Assembly: GCF_019977235.1 (NCBI RefSeq)
Contig: NZ_AP024646.1
Location: 5,022,001 to 5,086,000 of the forward strand
Direction of reading: 5' to 3'
DNA: 64,000 bases
Source of the DNA: Arthrobacter sp. StoSoilB5
Lineage (GTDB): Bacteria; Actinomycetota; Actinomycetes; Actinomycetales; Micrococcaceae
Position numbers and translations under genes: made by a program. Each line of letters begins with the position of its first letter. The first letter of the stretch is position 1. A model generated the notes under the pieces. The model made no database searches and was not told the DNA's origin. It was given only the letters and a program-made list of their open reading frames with translations. Of the stretch, positions 8,380 through 15,774 are shown piece by piece.

Positions 8380-9588
8380 TTAGGACAGTGCGTTGACGGC
8401 GTCGCGGATCGAGTCCACGCCGGCGTTGATGGTCTCCAGCGAAGTGGCGAAGGAGATCCGGAAGTAGGGCCCCAGGCCGTAGGCCGAGCCCTGGATGACG
8501 GCCACGCGAGCGGCGTCCAGCAGGTAGAGCGTGAAGTCCTGGTCGTTCTCGATGACGTTGCCGCTTGGCGTGGTCTTACCGATGACGCCCGAGCAGTTCA
8601 CGTACGCGTAGAAGGCACCGTCCGCTGGAGCGACGGACAGTCCGTTGATGGCGTTGAGACCTTCGACGGCGGCGTCCCGGCGTTTGCGGTAAACCTCCAC
8701 ACTGTCGCGGACGAATGACTGATCGCCATTCAGCGCCGCTGTTGCTGCAGCCTGGCTAATCGACGAGGGGCACGACGACGTCTGGGACTGCAGTTTGTTC
8801 ATGGCCGCGATAAGCGGCGCGGGTCCGACGCCGTAGCCAAGGCGCCAGCCAGTCATGGCGTACGCCTTGGACACACCGTTGACCAGCAGGATGCGGTCCT
8901 TGAGCGCCGGGGCTGCCGTGACCAGGCTGGTGACGCGGCCATCGCCGAAGTGGATTTCGTCGTAGATCTCGTCGGTGAGGATGAAGACGTGCGGGTGCTC
9001 CTCGAGGACCGCTCCGAGTGCCTGCAGTTCCTCGCGGGAGTAAACGGCGCCTGTCGGGTTGGACGGCGCGTTGAGGATAAGCCACTTGGTCTTGGGCGTG
9101 ATGGCTTTATCCAGGGCAGCGGGGGTCAGCTTGAAGCCTGTATCTTCGCCGCAAGGAACGATCACCGGGGTGCCATCGTTGGCCAGGACCATGTCTGGGT
9201 AGGAAACCCAGTACGGCGCGGGAACGATCACTTCGTCGCCTTCGTTGAGCGAGGCCATGAGCGCAACGTAGAGGACCTGCTTGGCGCCGCCGCCGATGGT
9301 CAGCTGGTTTCGCTCGTAATGGTGGCCACTGTGGCTTTCGACCTTGCGCAGCATGGCGGTCTGCAACTCGGGCGTACCGGTCACCGAGGTGTACTTGGTC
9401 TCTCCGGCGTTGATCGCCTCGATGGCTGCGGCCTTGATGTGGTCCGGGGTGTCGAAGTCCGGCTCGCCGACGGTCAGGTCGATGATCGGGATGCCTTCAG
9501 CTTTCAGTTCGCGGACGCGGGCAGCAGCCGCAACGCTGGCTGAGGACTTGATGCGGGTGACCCTCGACGCCGGCATGTAGTCGGACAT
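8380..9588 (-). CDS. PLP-dependent aminotransferase, class I (aspartate aminotransferase-like)
   Basis: 402 residues, typical of fold-type I aminotransferases. It shows LTVGEPDFDTP (38-48), the Asn-Pro motif LNAPSNPTGAVYS (172-184), Asp206 in TDEIYD, and the PLP lysine Lys241 in NGVSKAYAMTGWRLGYG. Family members move amino groups between aspartate, glutamate and oxo acids. It leads a two-gene operon with the RraA-family aldolase. Its promoter region carries the same bipartite motif as the pxpA promoter. An amino acid released by the 5-oxoprolinase operon is therefore a plausible substrate, although plain aspartate remains the safe call. Confidence 0.88.
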   Translation of the reverse strand: MSDYMPASRVTRIKSSASVAAAARVRELKAEGIPIIDLTVGEPDFDTPDHIKAAAIEAINAGETKYTSVTGTPELQTAMLRKVESHSGHHYERNQLTIGGGAKQVLYVALMASLNEGDEVIVPAPYWVSYPDMVLANDGTPVIVPCGEDTGFKLTPAALDKAITPKTKWLILNAPSNPTGAVYSREELQALGAVLEEHPHVFILTDEIYDEIHFGDGRVTSLVTAAPALKDRILLVNGVSKAYAMTGWRLGYGVGPAPLIAAMNKLQSQTSSCPSSISQAAATAALNGDQSFVRDSVEVYRKRRDAAVEGLNAINGLSVAPADGAFYAYVNCSGVIGKTTPSGNVIENDQDFTLYLLDAARVAVIQGSAYGLGPYFRISFATSLETINAGVDSIRDAVNALS

Positions 9589-9672
9589 GTCTCCTCCAGG
9601 AATGTGGAACTCAGGACGCGCGGATTCGCGTATCCCCTTTTTCGAGACTAGGGATCCGCGGGCGCTGTGGAT

Positions 9673-9716
9673 AAGACCTAATGTGCGTGGATCAATAAGG
9701 GACCCTTATGACCTGC
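9673..9716. promoter_or_regulatory. second copy of the bipartite regulatory motif
   Basis: AAGACCTAAT (9673-9682), 23 bases, TTATGACCTGC (9706-9716): every one of the 21 box positions and the gap length match the copy at 6031-6074. The right part overlaps a 7-1-7 palindrome ATAAGGG-A-CCCTTAT. It sits 85 bp upstream of the aminotransferase start, in the divergent region shared with the gene at 9828. Confidence 0.6.
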
Positions 9717-9827
9717 TTCCATGCACTTTGCTTATGGGTTCACTCGGTTTTGGTATTTCCGTGGCTCAGTGAACGCAGCCTAGATTCATAGCTCAGAAGT
9801 GTTCGCCAATCGTCGGAAAGGGAGCCA

Positions 9828-10358
9828 ATGCGAGCAACAACCGTATCCGTTTCAGGCCGGTCAGGCACCGGGCGGTACACGTATCGCGCCAGAACACCCG
9901 CGGGGCCACAGGCTGCGGTTAAGGGGGAGCACGCCAGGATCACGCGCGCCCTCGCCGCCCACCGGCAACTCCTCTCCCATGCGTCCAGCGCGATCCGCAC
10001 ACTGACCGCGGCCCGGAACGAGATGATCGCCCAGGCCTTGGAGGATGGGCTCACGTTGGCAACCGTCTCGGCGGTGACAGGTGAAAATGTTCGGGCTGTA
10101 CGGACCATCGGCTTGGCTTATGACGACCTCCATGCGAGCGGGCTCCCCCGCAACGCACAACTCGACGCATTGAAGGCCAAGAGCGAGGAGTTGAAGGCGG
10201 CAGAAAGGCACCGCGACCAGATCACGGAACGCCGCGAAGCTTTGATTGTCATGGCTTTGCAAACCCAGGCCTGCGACGACCTTGAACTTGCCTCGCTGAC
10301 TGGACTGACACAGGACCACATCCGCCGGTCCAGCCGTGGCCTCGCCCGGTCAGCGTAG
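9828..10358 (+). CDS. hypothetical protein with two HTH-like repeats
   Basis: 176 residues, not recognised. Two segments resemble each other and a helix-turn-helix: residues 63-92 (RNEMIAQALEDG, then TLATVSAVTGENVRAVR) and residues 136-167 (REALIVMALQTQ, then LELASLTGLTQDHIRR). Between them is a charged helical linker (LDALKAKSEELKAAERHRDQ). The N-terminus is basic and Gly/Arg-rich. It could be a small DNA-binding protein with a duplicated HTH. It is divergent from the aminotransferase gene. Confidence 0.7.
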   Translation: MRATTVSVSGRSGTGRYTYRARTPAGPQAAVKGEHARITRALAAHRQLLSHASSAIRTLTAARNEMIAQALEDGLTLATVSAVTGENVRAVRTIGLAYDDLHASGLPRNAQLDALKAKSEELKAAERHRDQITERREALIVMALQTQACDDLELASLTGLTQDHIRRSSRGLARSA

Positions 10359-10423
10359 AAGGCTTCCCACTTACCCCGCAGGACATCGTTGAACCCACGG
10401 GTGGTGGAGGGTAGAACGGAGGA

Positions 10424-10798
10424 ATGAGCGACGTGAACTCCTGGATGAGCCAATATATACGCGCGTGGACCTCGAACGATCCCGATGACATCCGGGCATT
10501 GTTCACCGAGGACGCCATCTACCATGATCGGCCGAACAGCGAATCACCGTGGAACGGCCACCAAGAAATCGTGAAGGCATGGACGGACGCTGGTGATAGA
10601 CCCGATGATTGGACGTTCGAGTGGACGCTCCTTGGCCAAGATGGGGACACGGCTTTCGTCCAAGCCGTGACCACCTACCTCAACGACGAGCCCACCTATG
10701 ACAACCTCTGGGTCATCCGTTTCGCAGAGGACGGCCGGGCCCGCGAATTCACGGAGTGGTACATGGAGCGGAAAGACACCCCCGCCGCACCCAACTAA
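10424..10798 (+). CDS. nuclear transport factor 2 / SnoaL-like family protein
   Basis: 124 residues, the normal size for a single NTF2-like cone. It opens with a helix WMSQYIRAWTSNDPDDIRALF and the strand AIYHDRP, followed by GHQEIVKAWTDA, a typical SnoaL-type layout. It ends with FAEDGRAREFTEWYMER. Such proteins act as small isomerases, hydrolases or ligand binders; no substrate can be inferred. A start with GGAGGA eight bases upstream supports the ATG. A long near-perfect palindrome begins at its last base. Confidence 0.8.
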   Translation: MSDVNSWMSQYIRAWTSNDPDDIRALFTEDAIYHDRPNSESPWNGHQEIVKAWTDAGDRPDDWTFEWTLLGQDGDTAFVQAVTTYLNDEPTYDNLWVIRFAEDGRAREFTEWYMERKDTPAAPN

Positions 10799-10847
10799 GT
10801 CGCAGTTAAGCGCGTTTTGAGGCCTGTAAACGCGCTTAAGTGCGACT
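10798..10847. terminator. 20-bp inverted repeat between convergent genes
   Basis: AGTCGCAGTTAAGCGCGTTT at 10798-10817 and its near-complement at 10828-10847 differ at one position; the loop is 10 bases. It lies between the NTF2-like gene (plus) and hpaI (minus), which converge. It probably terminates both, though there is no extended T tract outside the stem. Confidence 0.6.
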
Positions 10848-10859
10848 CAGCTGGGTGGG

Positions 10860-11663
10860 TCAGTAGCTGTCGCGCTCCGCCGTTTCGGACACGGGAATGA
10901 ACGTCGAAGCGAACCCTTCCGACGCACGGGCCAGAACCGCGACATCGGCGCCCACCAGCACAAAGGAGGCACCGGCGTCGAGATAGGCGCGGGCAGTGTC
11001 CGGGTTGAAGGCGTTGACGCCGGCTGGCTTGCCCGCCGCTTTGGCGGCTTCGAGGCAATGCTCGACGACGGCCCTCACCAAGGGATTTTCCTGCTGTCCC
11101 AGCAAACCCATGGAAGCTGCGAGGTCCGAGGGGCCCAGGAAGATGCCGTCCACGCCGTCGACGGCCAGGATTTCCTCCACTGCCGAAGCCGCTGCCTCGG
11201 ATTCGATTTGCACTGTGAGGCTGATCGATTCCGAAGCGGCAGCCAGGTAGTCCGGAACCCGGTTCCAGCGCGAAGCCCTGGCCAGAGCGGAACCCACACC
11301 ACGAACGCCCAGCGGCGGATAGCGGACGGCTGCCACTGCGGACGCGGCCTCGAAAGCGGAATTCACCATGGGAATCAGGAGGTTCTGCACCCCAAGGTCC
11401 AGGTATTGCTTGATGACCACGGTGTCGTTGACCGGCGGCCGGACCATGGCCTGAATGGGGTAACCACTCACGGCGTGGAGCTGCGCAAGGATCGATTCGA
11501 GGCCATTGGGGCTGTGCTCGGCGTCGATCAATAGCCAGTCCAGCCCGGAACCCGCGCAGACTTCAGCCACCAGCGGACTACCGGAACAAACCCACATGCC
11601 AGCTAACGGACGGCCAGCCTCCGATAAGGCCGAATAGAAGGTGGGGCTCAGTCGAAATTGCAT
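10860..11663 (-). CDS. hpaI: HpcH/HpaI aldolase (4-hydroxy-2-oxoheptanedioate aldolase)
   Basis: 267 residues of the class II HpcH/HpaI pyruvate aldolase family. The catalytic landmarks are LLIDAEHSPNG with His50 and the Arg75 segment QAMVRPP, which align with His45 and Arg70 of E. coli HpaI. Metal-binding residues lie in the later VQIESEAA and IFLGPSDLAASMG motifs. It cleaves 4-hydroxy-2-oxoheptanedioate to pyruvate and succinate semialdehyde, the last ring-fission step of homoprotocatechuate breakdown. It is the distal gene of the operon and overlaps hpaH by 16 bp. Confidence 0.88.
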   Translation of the reverse strand: MQFRLSPTFYSALSEAGRPLAGMWVCSGSPLVAEVCAGSGLDWLLIDAEHSPNGLESILAQLHAVSGYPIQAMVRPPVNDTVVIKQYLDLGVQNLLIPMVNSAFEAASAVAAVRYPPLGVRGVGSALARASRWNRVPDYLAAASESISLTVQIESEAAASAVEEILAVDGVDGIFLGPSDLAASMGLLGQQENPLVRAVVEHCLEAAKAAGKPAGVNAFNPDTARAYLDAGASFVLVGADVAVLARASEGFASTFIPVSETAERDSY

Positions 11664-12433
11664 GTCACGACTCCCAAGGGTCCGTAGTCCGCGTGTACGG
11701 TATCACCTTTGTACACCCACAGGGGCCTGGTAAACGAGCCCGCCAGGATGATATCTCCAGCCTTCATCGAGTCCCCGTGCGCGGCGATTTTGTTGGCCAG
11801 CCAGTGCACCCCGTTGGCCGGGTGATCCAGCACTCCGGCGGCCACTCCGGTCTCTTCCACGGTCTGGTTTTTGTACAGGATCGCGGACACCCAGCGGAGG
11901 TCGACGGCGTCGGGCCGCACCGGGCGGCCGCCCACCACCATGGCGCCCATCGCGGCGTTGTCCGAGATGGTGTCCACGATGGTCCGGCCCTCCATTTCGA
12001 TCCTGGAGTCCAGGATTTCGAGGGCCGGAACCACGTAGTCGGTGGCGTTGAGGACATCGAAGATCGTGCAGCCCGGACCCTTGAGCCCGTCCTTCAGCAC
12101 GAAGGCCAACTCCACCTCCACCCGGGGGTGCGTGTACTTGTCCCACTGCACTGAGCACCCGGTTTCGAGGACCATGTCGTCGAAAATCGCACCGTAGTCC
12201 GGCTCGGTGATGCCCGTGGCGGCCTGCATGGCTTTGGACGTGAGGCCGATCTTGCGCCCCACCAACGTGCGCCCGGCTTCCTCGTTCCGGCGCCGCCACA
12301 ACTGCTGCACGGCGTAGGAATCCTCCACCGTCATATCGGGGTAGCGGGCGGTGAGCCGCGGCACCGGTTTGCGGTTCCGGCCGGCCTCGAGCAGTTCGTC
12401 GGCAATGGCTTCGATCGTCTTCGCGTCCAACAT
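11648..12433 (-). CDS. hpaH: 2-oxo-hept-4-ene-1,7-dioate hydratase (HpaH)
   Basis: 261 residues of the fumarylacetoacetate hydrolase-like hydratase group. It starts with a helical cap (DELLEAGRNRKPVPRLTARY), then RKIGLTSKAMQ and the acidic metal site HPRVEVELAFVL. It ends with ILAGSFTRPLWVYKGDTVHA, like other HpaH and MhpD enzymes. It adds water to 2-oxo-hept-4-ene-1,7-dioate to give the HpaI substrate. It overlaps hpaI by 16 bp and follows hpaD by three bases, so the genes are coexpressed. Confidence 0.9.
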   Translation of the reverse strand: MLDAKTIEAIADELLEAGRNRKPVPRLTARYPDMTVEDSYAVQQLWRRRNEEAGRTLVGRKIGLTSKAMQAATGITEPDYGAIFDDMVLETGCSVQWDKYTHPRVEVELAFVLKDGLKGPGCTIFDVLNATDYVVPALEILDSRIEMEGRTIVDTISDNAAMGAMVVGGRPVRPDAVDLRWVSAILYKNQTVEETGVAAGVLDHPANGVHWLANKIAAHGDSMKAGDIILAGSFTRPLWVYKGDTVHADYGPLGVVTCNFD

Positions 12434-12436
12434 GGT

Positions 12437-13534
12437 TTAGACCTGGGCTCCCAACTTGAAGCCTTCAGCGGCCACGCCTGCGGCGCCTTCGGGGCGGGTG
12501 TAGGAGAACCCGTCGGCGCCCACGGTGACGGCCATTTCGGACTTCTCTTCCCGCTCGATCACGGGCTGCGGGTTGCCGTCCAGGTCCAGGACCAGGGAGG
12601 CCTCCGTGTACCAGGAGGGAACCACGGGGTTGCCCCACCAGTCGCGGCGCTGGTTGTCGTGGACGTCCCAGGTGACCGTGGGGTTGTCGGGATCGCCGGT
12701 GTAGTAGTCCTGGGTGTAGATCTCCACGCGGTGGCCATCCGGATCCAGGATGTAAAGGTAGAACGCGTTGGACACGCCGTGGCGCCCGGGTCCACGTTCG
12801 ATCCTGTCGGAGATGCGCAGGGCACCCATCTTGTCGCAAATCTGGATGATGTTGTGCTTCTCGTGCGTGGAGAAGGCGATGTGGTGCAGGCGCGGGCCGT
12901 TGCCGCCGGTCAGGGCGGTATCGTGCACGGTCTGCTTCCGGTGCATCCACGCGGCGTAGGTGACGCCGTCGGAATCCTTGATGTCCTCCGAGACGCGGAA
13001 GCCGAGGTCCTCCAGGTACTTGCGGCCACGCGGGACGTCCGGGGTGACCTGGTTGAAGTGGTCCAGGCGGACCAGCTCTCCGGCGGAGTAGAGGTCATAG
13101 CGCTGAGTCAGGCGCTCAACGTGATCCACCTCGTAGAAGAACTCATACGGGAAGCCCAGCGGATCCTCCACGCGGACGGAATCGCCCACGCCCTTGGTGA
13201 AGCCTTCCTTCCGGCGCTCAACCCGGCAGCCCAGTTCGCGGTAGTACGCCTCGGCGGCGTCCACTTCTGCCGGGGACTTCACGCGGTACGCGAAGGCGGC
13301 AGCAGCGGCAACCGGGCCCTTGCGCAGGACGAGGTTGTGGTGGATGAACTCCTCGAAGGAGCGCAAGTAGATGGTGTTCTCGTCCTCTTCGGTGACATGC
13401 AGGCCGAGCAGGTCTACGTAGAACGCGCGGGACTTGGCCAGGTCCGTGACCACCAGTTCCAGGTAGGCGCAGCGAACGATGTCCGGAGCGGGAACTGTTG
13501 GGGTGGGGATGGGGCCGGTGAATGGGTTGCTCAT
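12437..13534 (-). CDS. hpaD: 3,4-dihydroxyphenylacetate 2,3-dioxygenase (HpaD)
   Basis: 365 residues, a type I extradiol dioxygenase with two vicinal-oxygen-chelate modules. The metal ligands are His159 (RLDHF), His218 (LHHIAF) and Glu271 (HRVEIYTQDY). They match His155, His214 and Glu267 of the Brevibacterium fuscum enzyme with a constant +4 offset. It opens homoprotocatechuate by meta cleavage. I start at the ATG at 13534, which has a GAAGAGAG ribosome site; a longer in-frame start at 13729 would run into hpaE. It lies between hpaE and hpaH in the operon. Confidence 0.93.
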   Translation of the reverse strand: MSNPFTGPIPTPTVPAPDIVRCAYLELVVTDLAKSRAFYVDLLGLHVTEEDENTIYLRSFEEFIHHNLVLRKGPVAAAAAFAYRVKSPAEVDAAEAYYRELGCRVERRKEGFTKGVGDSVRVEDPLGFPYEFFYEVDHVERLTQRYDLYSAGELVRLDHFNQVTPDVPRGRKYLEDLGFRVSEDIKDSDGVTYAAWMHRKQTVHDTALTGGNGPRLHHIAFSTHEKHNIIQICDKMGALRISDRIERGPGRHGVSNAFYLYILDPDGHRVEIYTQDYYTGDPDNPTVTWDVHDNQRRDWWGNPVVPSWYTEASLVLDLDGNPQPVIEREEKSEMAVTVGADGFSYTRPEGAAGVAAEGFKLGAQV

Positions 13535-13563
13535 GATGATCTCTCTTCGTTGAAAGGGTAGGA

Positions 13564-15078
13564 CTAGGCGCCGAACTTGGGCGTGTGGACTGAACCGAGC
13601 GTGATGTGCACGGCCTGCTGGTCGGTGTAGAAGTCGATCGAGCGGTAGCCACCCTCGTGGCCAAGGCCAGAAGCCTTGACGCCGCCGAACGGCGTACGCA
13701 GGTCGCGGACGTTGTGGCTGTTGAGCCACACCATGCCGGCCTCGACGTTCTGCGAGAAGTTGTGGGCCCGCGTCAGGTTCTGCGTCCAGATGTAGGCCGC
13801 CAGGCCGTACTTGGTGTTGTTCGCCAAGGCGAGCGCTTCGTCGTCGTTCTCGAACGGGGTGATGGCCACGACGGGACCGAAGATTTCCTCCTGGAAGATG
13901 CGCGCGTCAGGCGCGACGTCGGCAAACACCGTGGGTGCGATGTAGTTGCCTTCGGGGAGGTGCTCCGGGCGGCCGCCACCGGCCAGCAGCCGGCCTTCGG
14001 ACTTGCCGATCTCCACGTACGATGCCACCTTTTCGTAGTGCTCCGGGTGGACCAACGCGCCGACCTGGGTTTTGGGATCGTGTGGGTCACCTACCACGAT
14101 GTTCTTGGCCCGGGCGGCGTACTTTTCGCAGAATTCGTCGTAGATAGCGCGCTCGACGAGGATACGGGAGCCAGCCGTGCAGCGCTCGCCGTTGAGCGAG
14201 AACACACCGAACAGGGCGGAGTCGATCGCTGCATCCAGGTCGGCGTCAGCGAACACGACACACGGGGACTTACCACCGAGTTCCATGGACAGACCCTTGA
14301 GGTTGGCTGCGGCGTTGCGGAAGATCGTCTGGCCCGTGGTGGTCTCGCCAGTGAAGGAGATCAGTGGCACGTCCGGGTGCTTCACAAGTGCGTCGCCGGC
14401 TTCCTCGCCCAGGCCGTTGACCAGGTTGAACACACCGTCCGGCAGGCCGGCATCCTTGAAGATGGTCGCCCACAGCGAGGCAGAGAGCGGCGTGAACTCG
14501 GCAGGCTTGAGCACCACGGTGTTGCCGGTGGCGAGGGCCGGGGCGAGCTTCCAGGACTCGAGCATGAACGGGGTGTTCCACGGAGTGATCAGGCCGGCGA
14601 CGCCGATCGGCTTGCGGTTCACGTAATTGATCTGCGACCCCGGGACCTTCATGGCGTCGTCGAACTGTGCCACGATCAGGTCCGCGAAGAAGCGGAAGTT
14701 CTCAGCTGAACGCAACGCCTGCCCCTTGGCCTGGGTGATCGGCAGGCCCGTATCAAAGGTCTCCAGCTCCGCGAGGCGCTCCTCCTGCGTCTCCACGGCG
14801 TCGGCGATTCTGTTCAGCACGCGGGCGCGTTCGCGCGGCTTCATCTTCGGCCACGGGCCGTTGACGAACGCTTCGCGGGCGGCGGCGACGGCGAGGTCGA
14901 TGTCTTCCTTCTGGCCAGCCGCAGCAGTGGCGTAATTCTGGTTGGACACGGGGTCCAGGACATCGAAGGTCTTGCCCGACACCGAGTCAACGAACTCACC
15001 GTTGATGAAGTGCTGGATGTGCGTAGGCAGGTTCTCAGGTACGTAATGCTTTGCTGTTGTTTCTACAGGGGTCGTCAT
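13564..15078 (-). CDS. hpaE: 5-carboxymethyl-2-hydroxymuconate semialdehyde dehydrogenase (HpaE)
   Basis: 504 residues, aldehyde dehydrogenase superfamily. The active site shows Glu266 in MELGGKSP and the nucleophile Cys300 in NGERCTAGS; the NAD site has SFTGETTTGQ. The strong match of MELGGKSPCVVFADADLD and context with hpaD identify it as HpaE. It oxidises the ring-cleavage semialdehyde to 5-carboxymethyl-2-hydroxymuconate. It follows the GntR gene by 24 bp and precedes hpaD by 29 bp. Confidence 0.92.
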   Translation of the reverse strand: MTTPVETTAKHYVPENLPTHIQHFINGEFVDSVSGKTFDVLDPVSNQNYATAAAGQKEDIDLAVAAAREAFVNGPWPKMKPRERARVLNRIADAVETQEERLAELETFDTGLPITQAKGQALRSAENFRFFADLIVAQFDDAMKVPGSQINYVNRKPIGVAGLITPWNTPFMLESWKLAPALATGNTVVLKPAEFTPLSASLWATIFKDAGLPDGVFNLVNGLGEEAGDALVKHPDVPLISFTGETTTGQTIFRNAAANLKGLSMELGGKSPCVVFADADLDAAIDSALFGVFSLNGERCTAGSRILVERAIYDEFCEKYAARAKNIVVGDPHDPKTQVGALVHPEHYEKVASYVEIGKSEGRLLAGGGRPEHLPEGNYIAPTVFADVAPDARIFQEEIFGPVVAITPFENDDEALALANNTKYGLAAYIWTQNLTRAHNFSQNVEAGMVWLNSHNVRDLRTPFGGVKASGLGHEGGYRSIDFYTDQQAVHITLGSVHTPKFGA

Positions 15079-15102
15079 CGTTGAAGTCCTAACTGTGTTG
15101 TC

Positions 15103-15774
15103 TTACTGATTTGCTTGTGCCAGGTATGCGTCGAGGGTGGCAGCGCGGTGCCGGCGGGCGGCGTGTTCGATCGTGTCGGCGTCTGCTCCAGACTCGATGA
15201 GCTGAAGCAGCGCCTCGTGTTCGCGCACCGATTCCTGGGCGCGGCCGGGAACGAACCGGAACGTGGAGGACCTCAGGGACGCCAGCCGGTTCCATCCCCG
15301 GTGAACGAGGTCCAGAATGTGCGGATTGGGGCAGTGTTCAAACAGGACGCTGTGGAAGTCCTGATTGAGCGCCGTGAAGCGGACGGGATCGAAGTGCTCC
15401 AGGCACTCGCGCATCTCCTCGTTCACCGCACGGGCCCGGGCAATGGACACGGAATCGATCAGCGGAGCGGACAGCGCCGTGGCGGCACCCTCCACGATGC
15501 TCAGCGTCTGCATCGTGTAGAGGTACTCGGTGGGGTCGATGCCGGAGACCGTGGCTCCCACGTTTCGCTCGAACTTCACCAGCCCTTCGGCTTCCAGTCG
15601 GCGGATCGCTTCCCGCACGGGAACGACGCTGAAGCCCAGGTCCTCTGCGATTTTGGCAAGCACCAGCCGGTAACCCGGCGTGTACGTGCCCTCCACGATC
15701 CTCGCCTTCACGGCGGCATACGCCTGCTGGGACTTGCTTTGGGCGGCGGCGCTTTCGACGGCGGTTTCAGTCAC
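15103..15774 (-). CDS. GntR family regulator, FCD subfamily
   Basis: 223 residues from a GTG start at 15774, chosen because AAGGAG lies eight bases upstream; an ATG 33 bp earlier has no such site. Residues 15-75 form the GntR winged helix (YAAVKARIVEGTYTPG, then VPVREAIRRLEAEGLV). A helical FCD effector domain follows with Asp/His metal-type positions (LNQDFHSVLFEHC). The start overlaps the stop of the upstream fusion gene by eight bases. It is encoded inside the hpa operon, so it probably autoregulates it by binding the ATCGTATACGAT palindrome ahead of the first gene. Confidence 0.88.
   Translation of the reverse strand: MTETAVESAAAQSKSQQAYAAVKARIVEGTYTPGYRLVLAKIAEDLGFSVVPVREAIRRLEAEGLVKFERNVGATVSGIDPTEYLYTMQTLSIVEGAATALSAPLIDSVSIARARAVNEEMRECLEHFDPVRFTALNQDFHSVLFEHCPNPHILDLVHRGWNRLASLRSSTFRFVPGRAQESVREHEALLQLIESGADADTIEHAARRHRAATLDAYLAQANQ

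Noticed and set aside
13535..13729. Longer in-frame start for hpaD
   Set aside because: It would overlap the hpaE coding end, the added residues are Arg/Pro-rich antisense-type sequence, and the ATG at 13534 has a good ribosome site.
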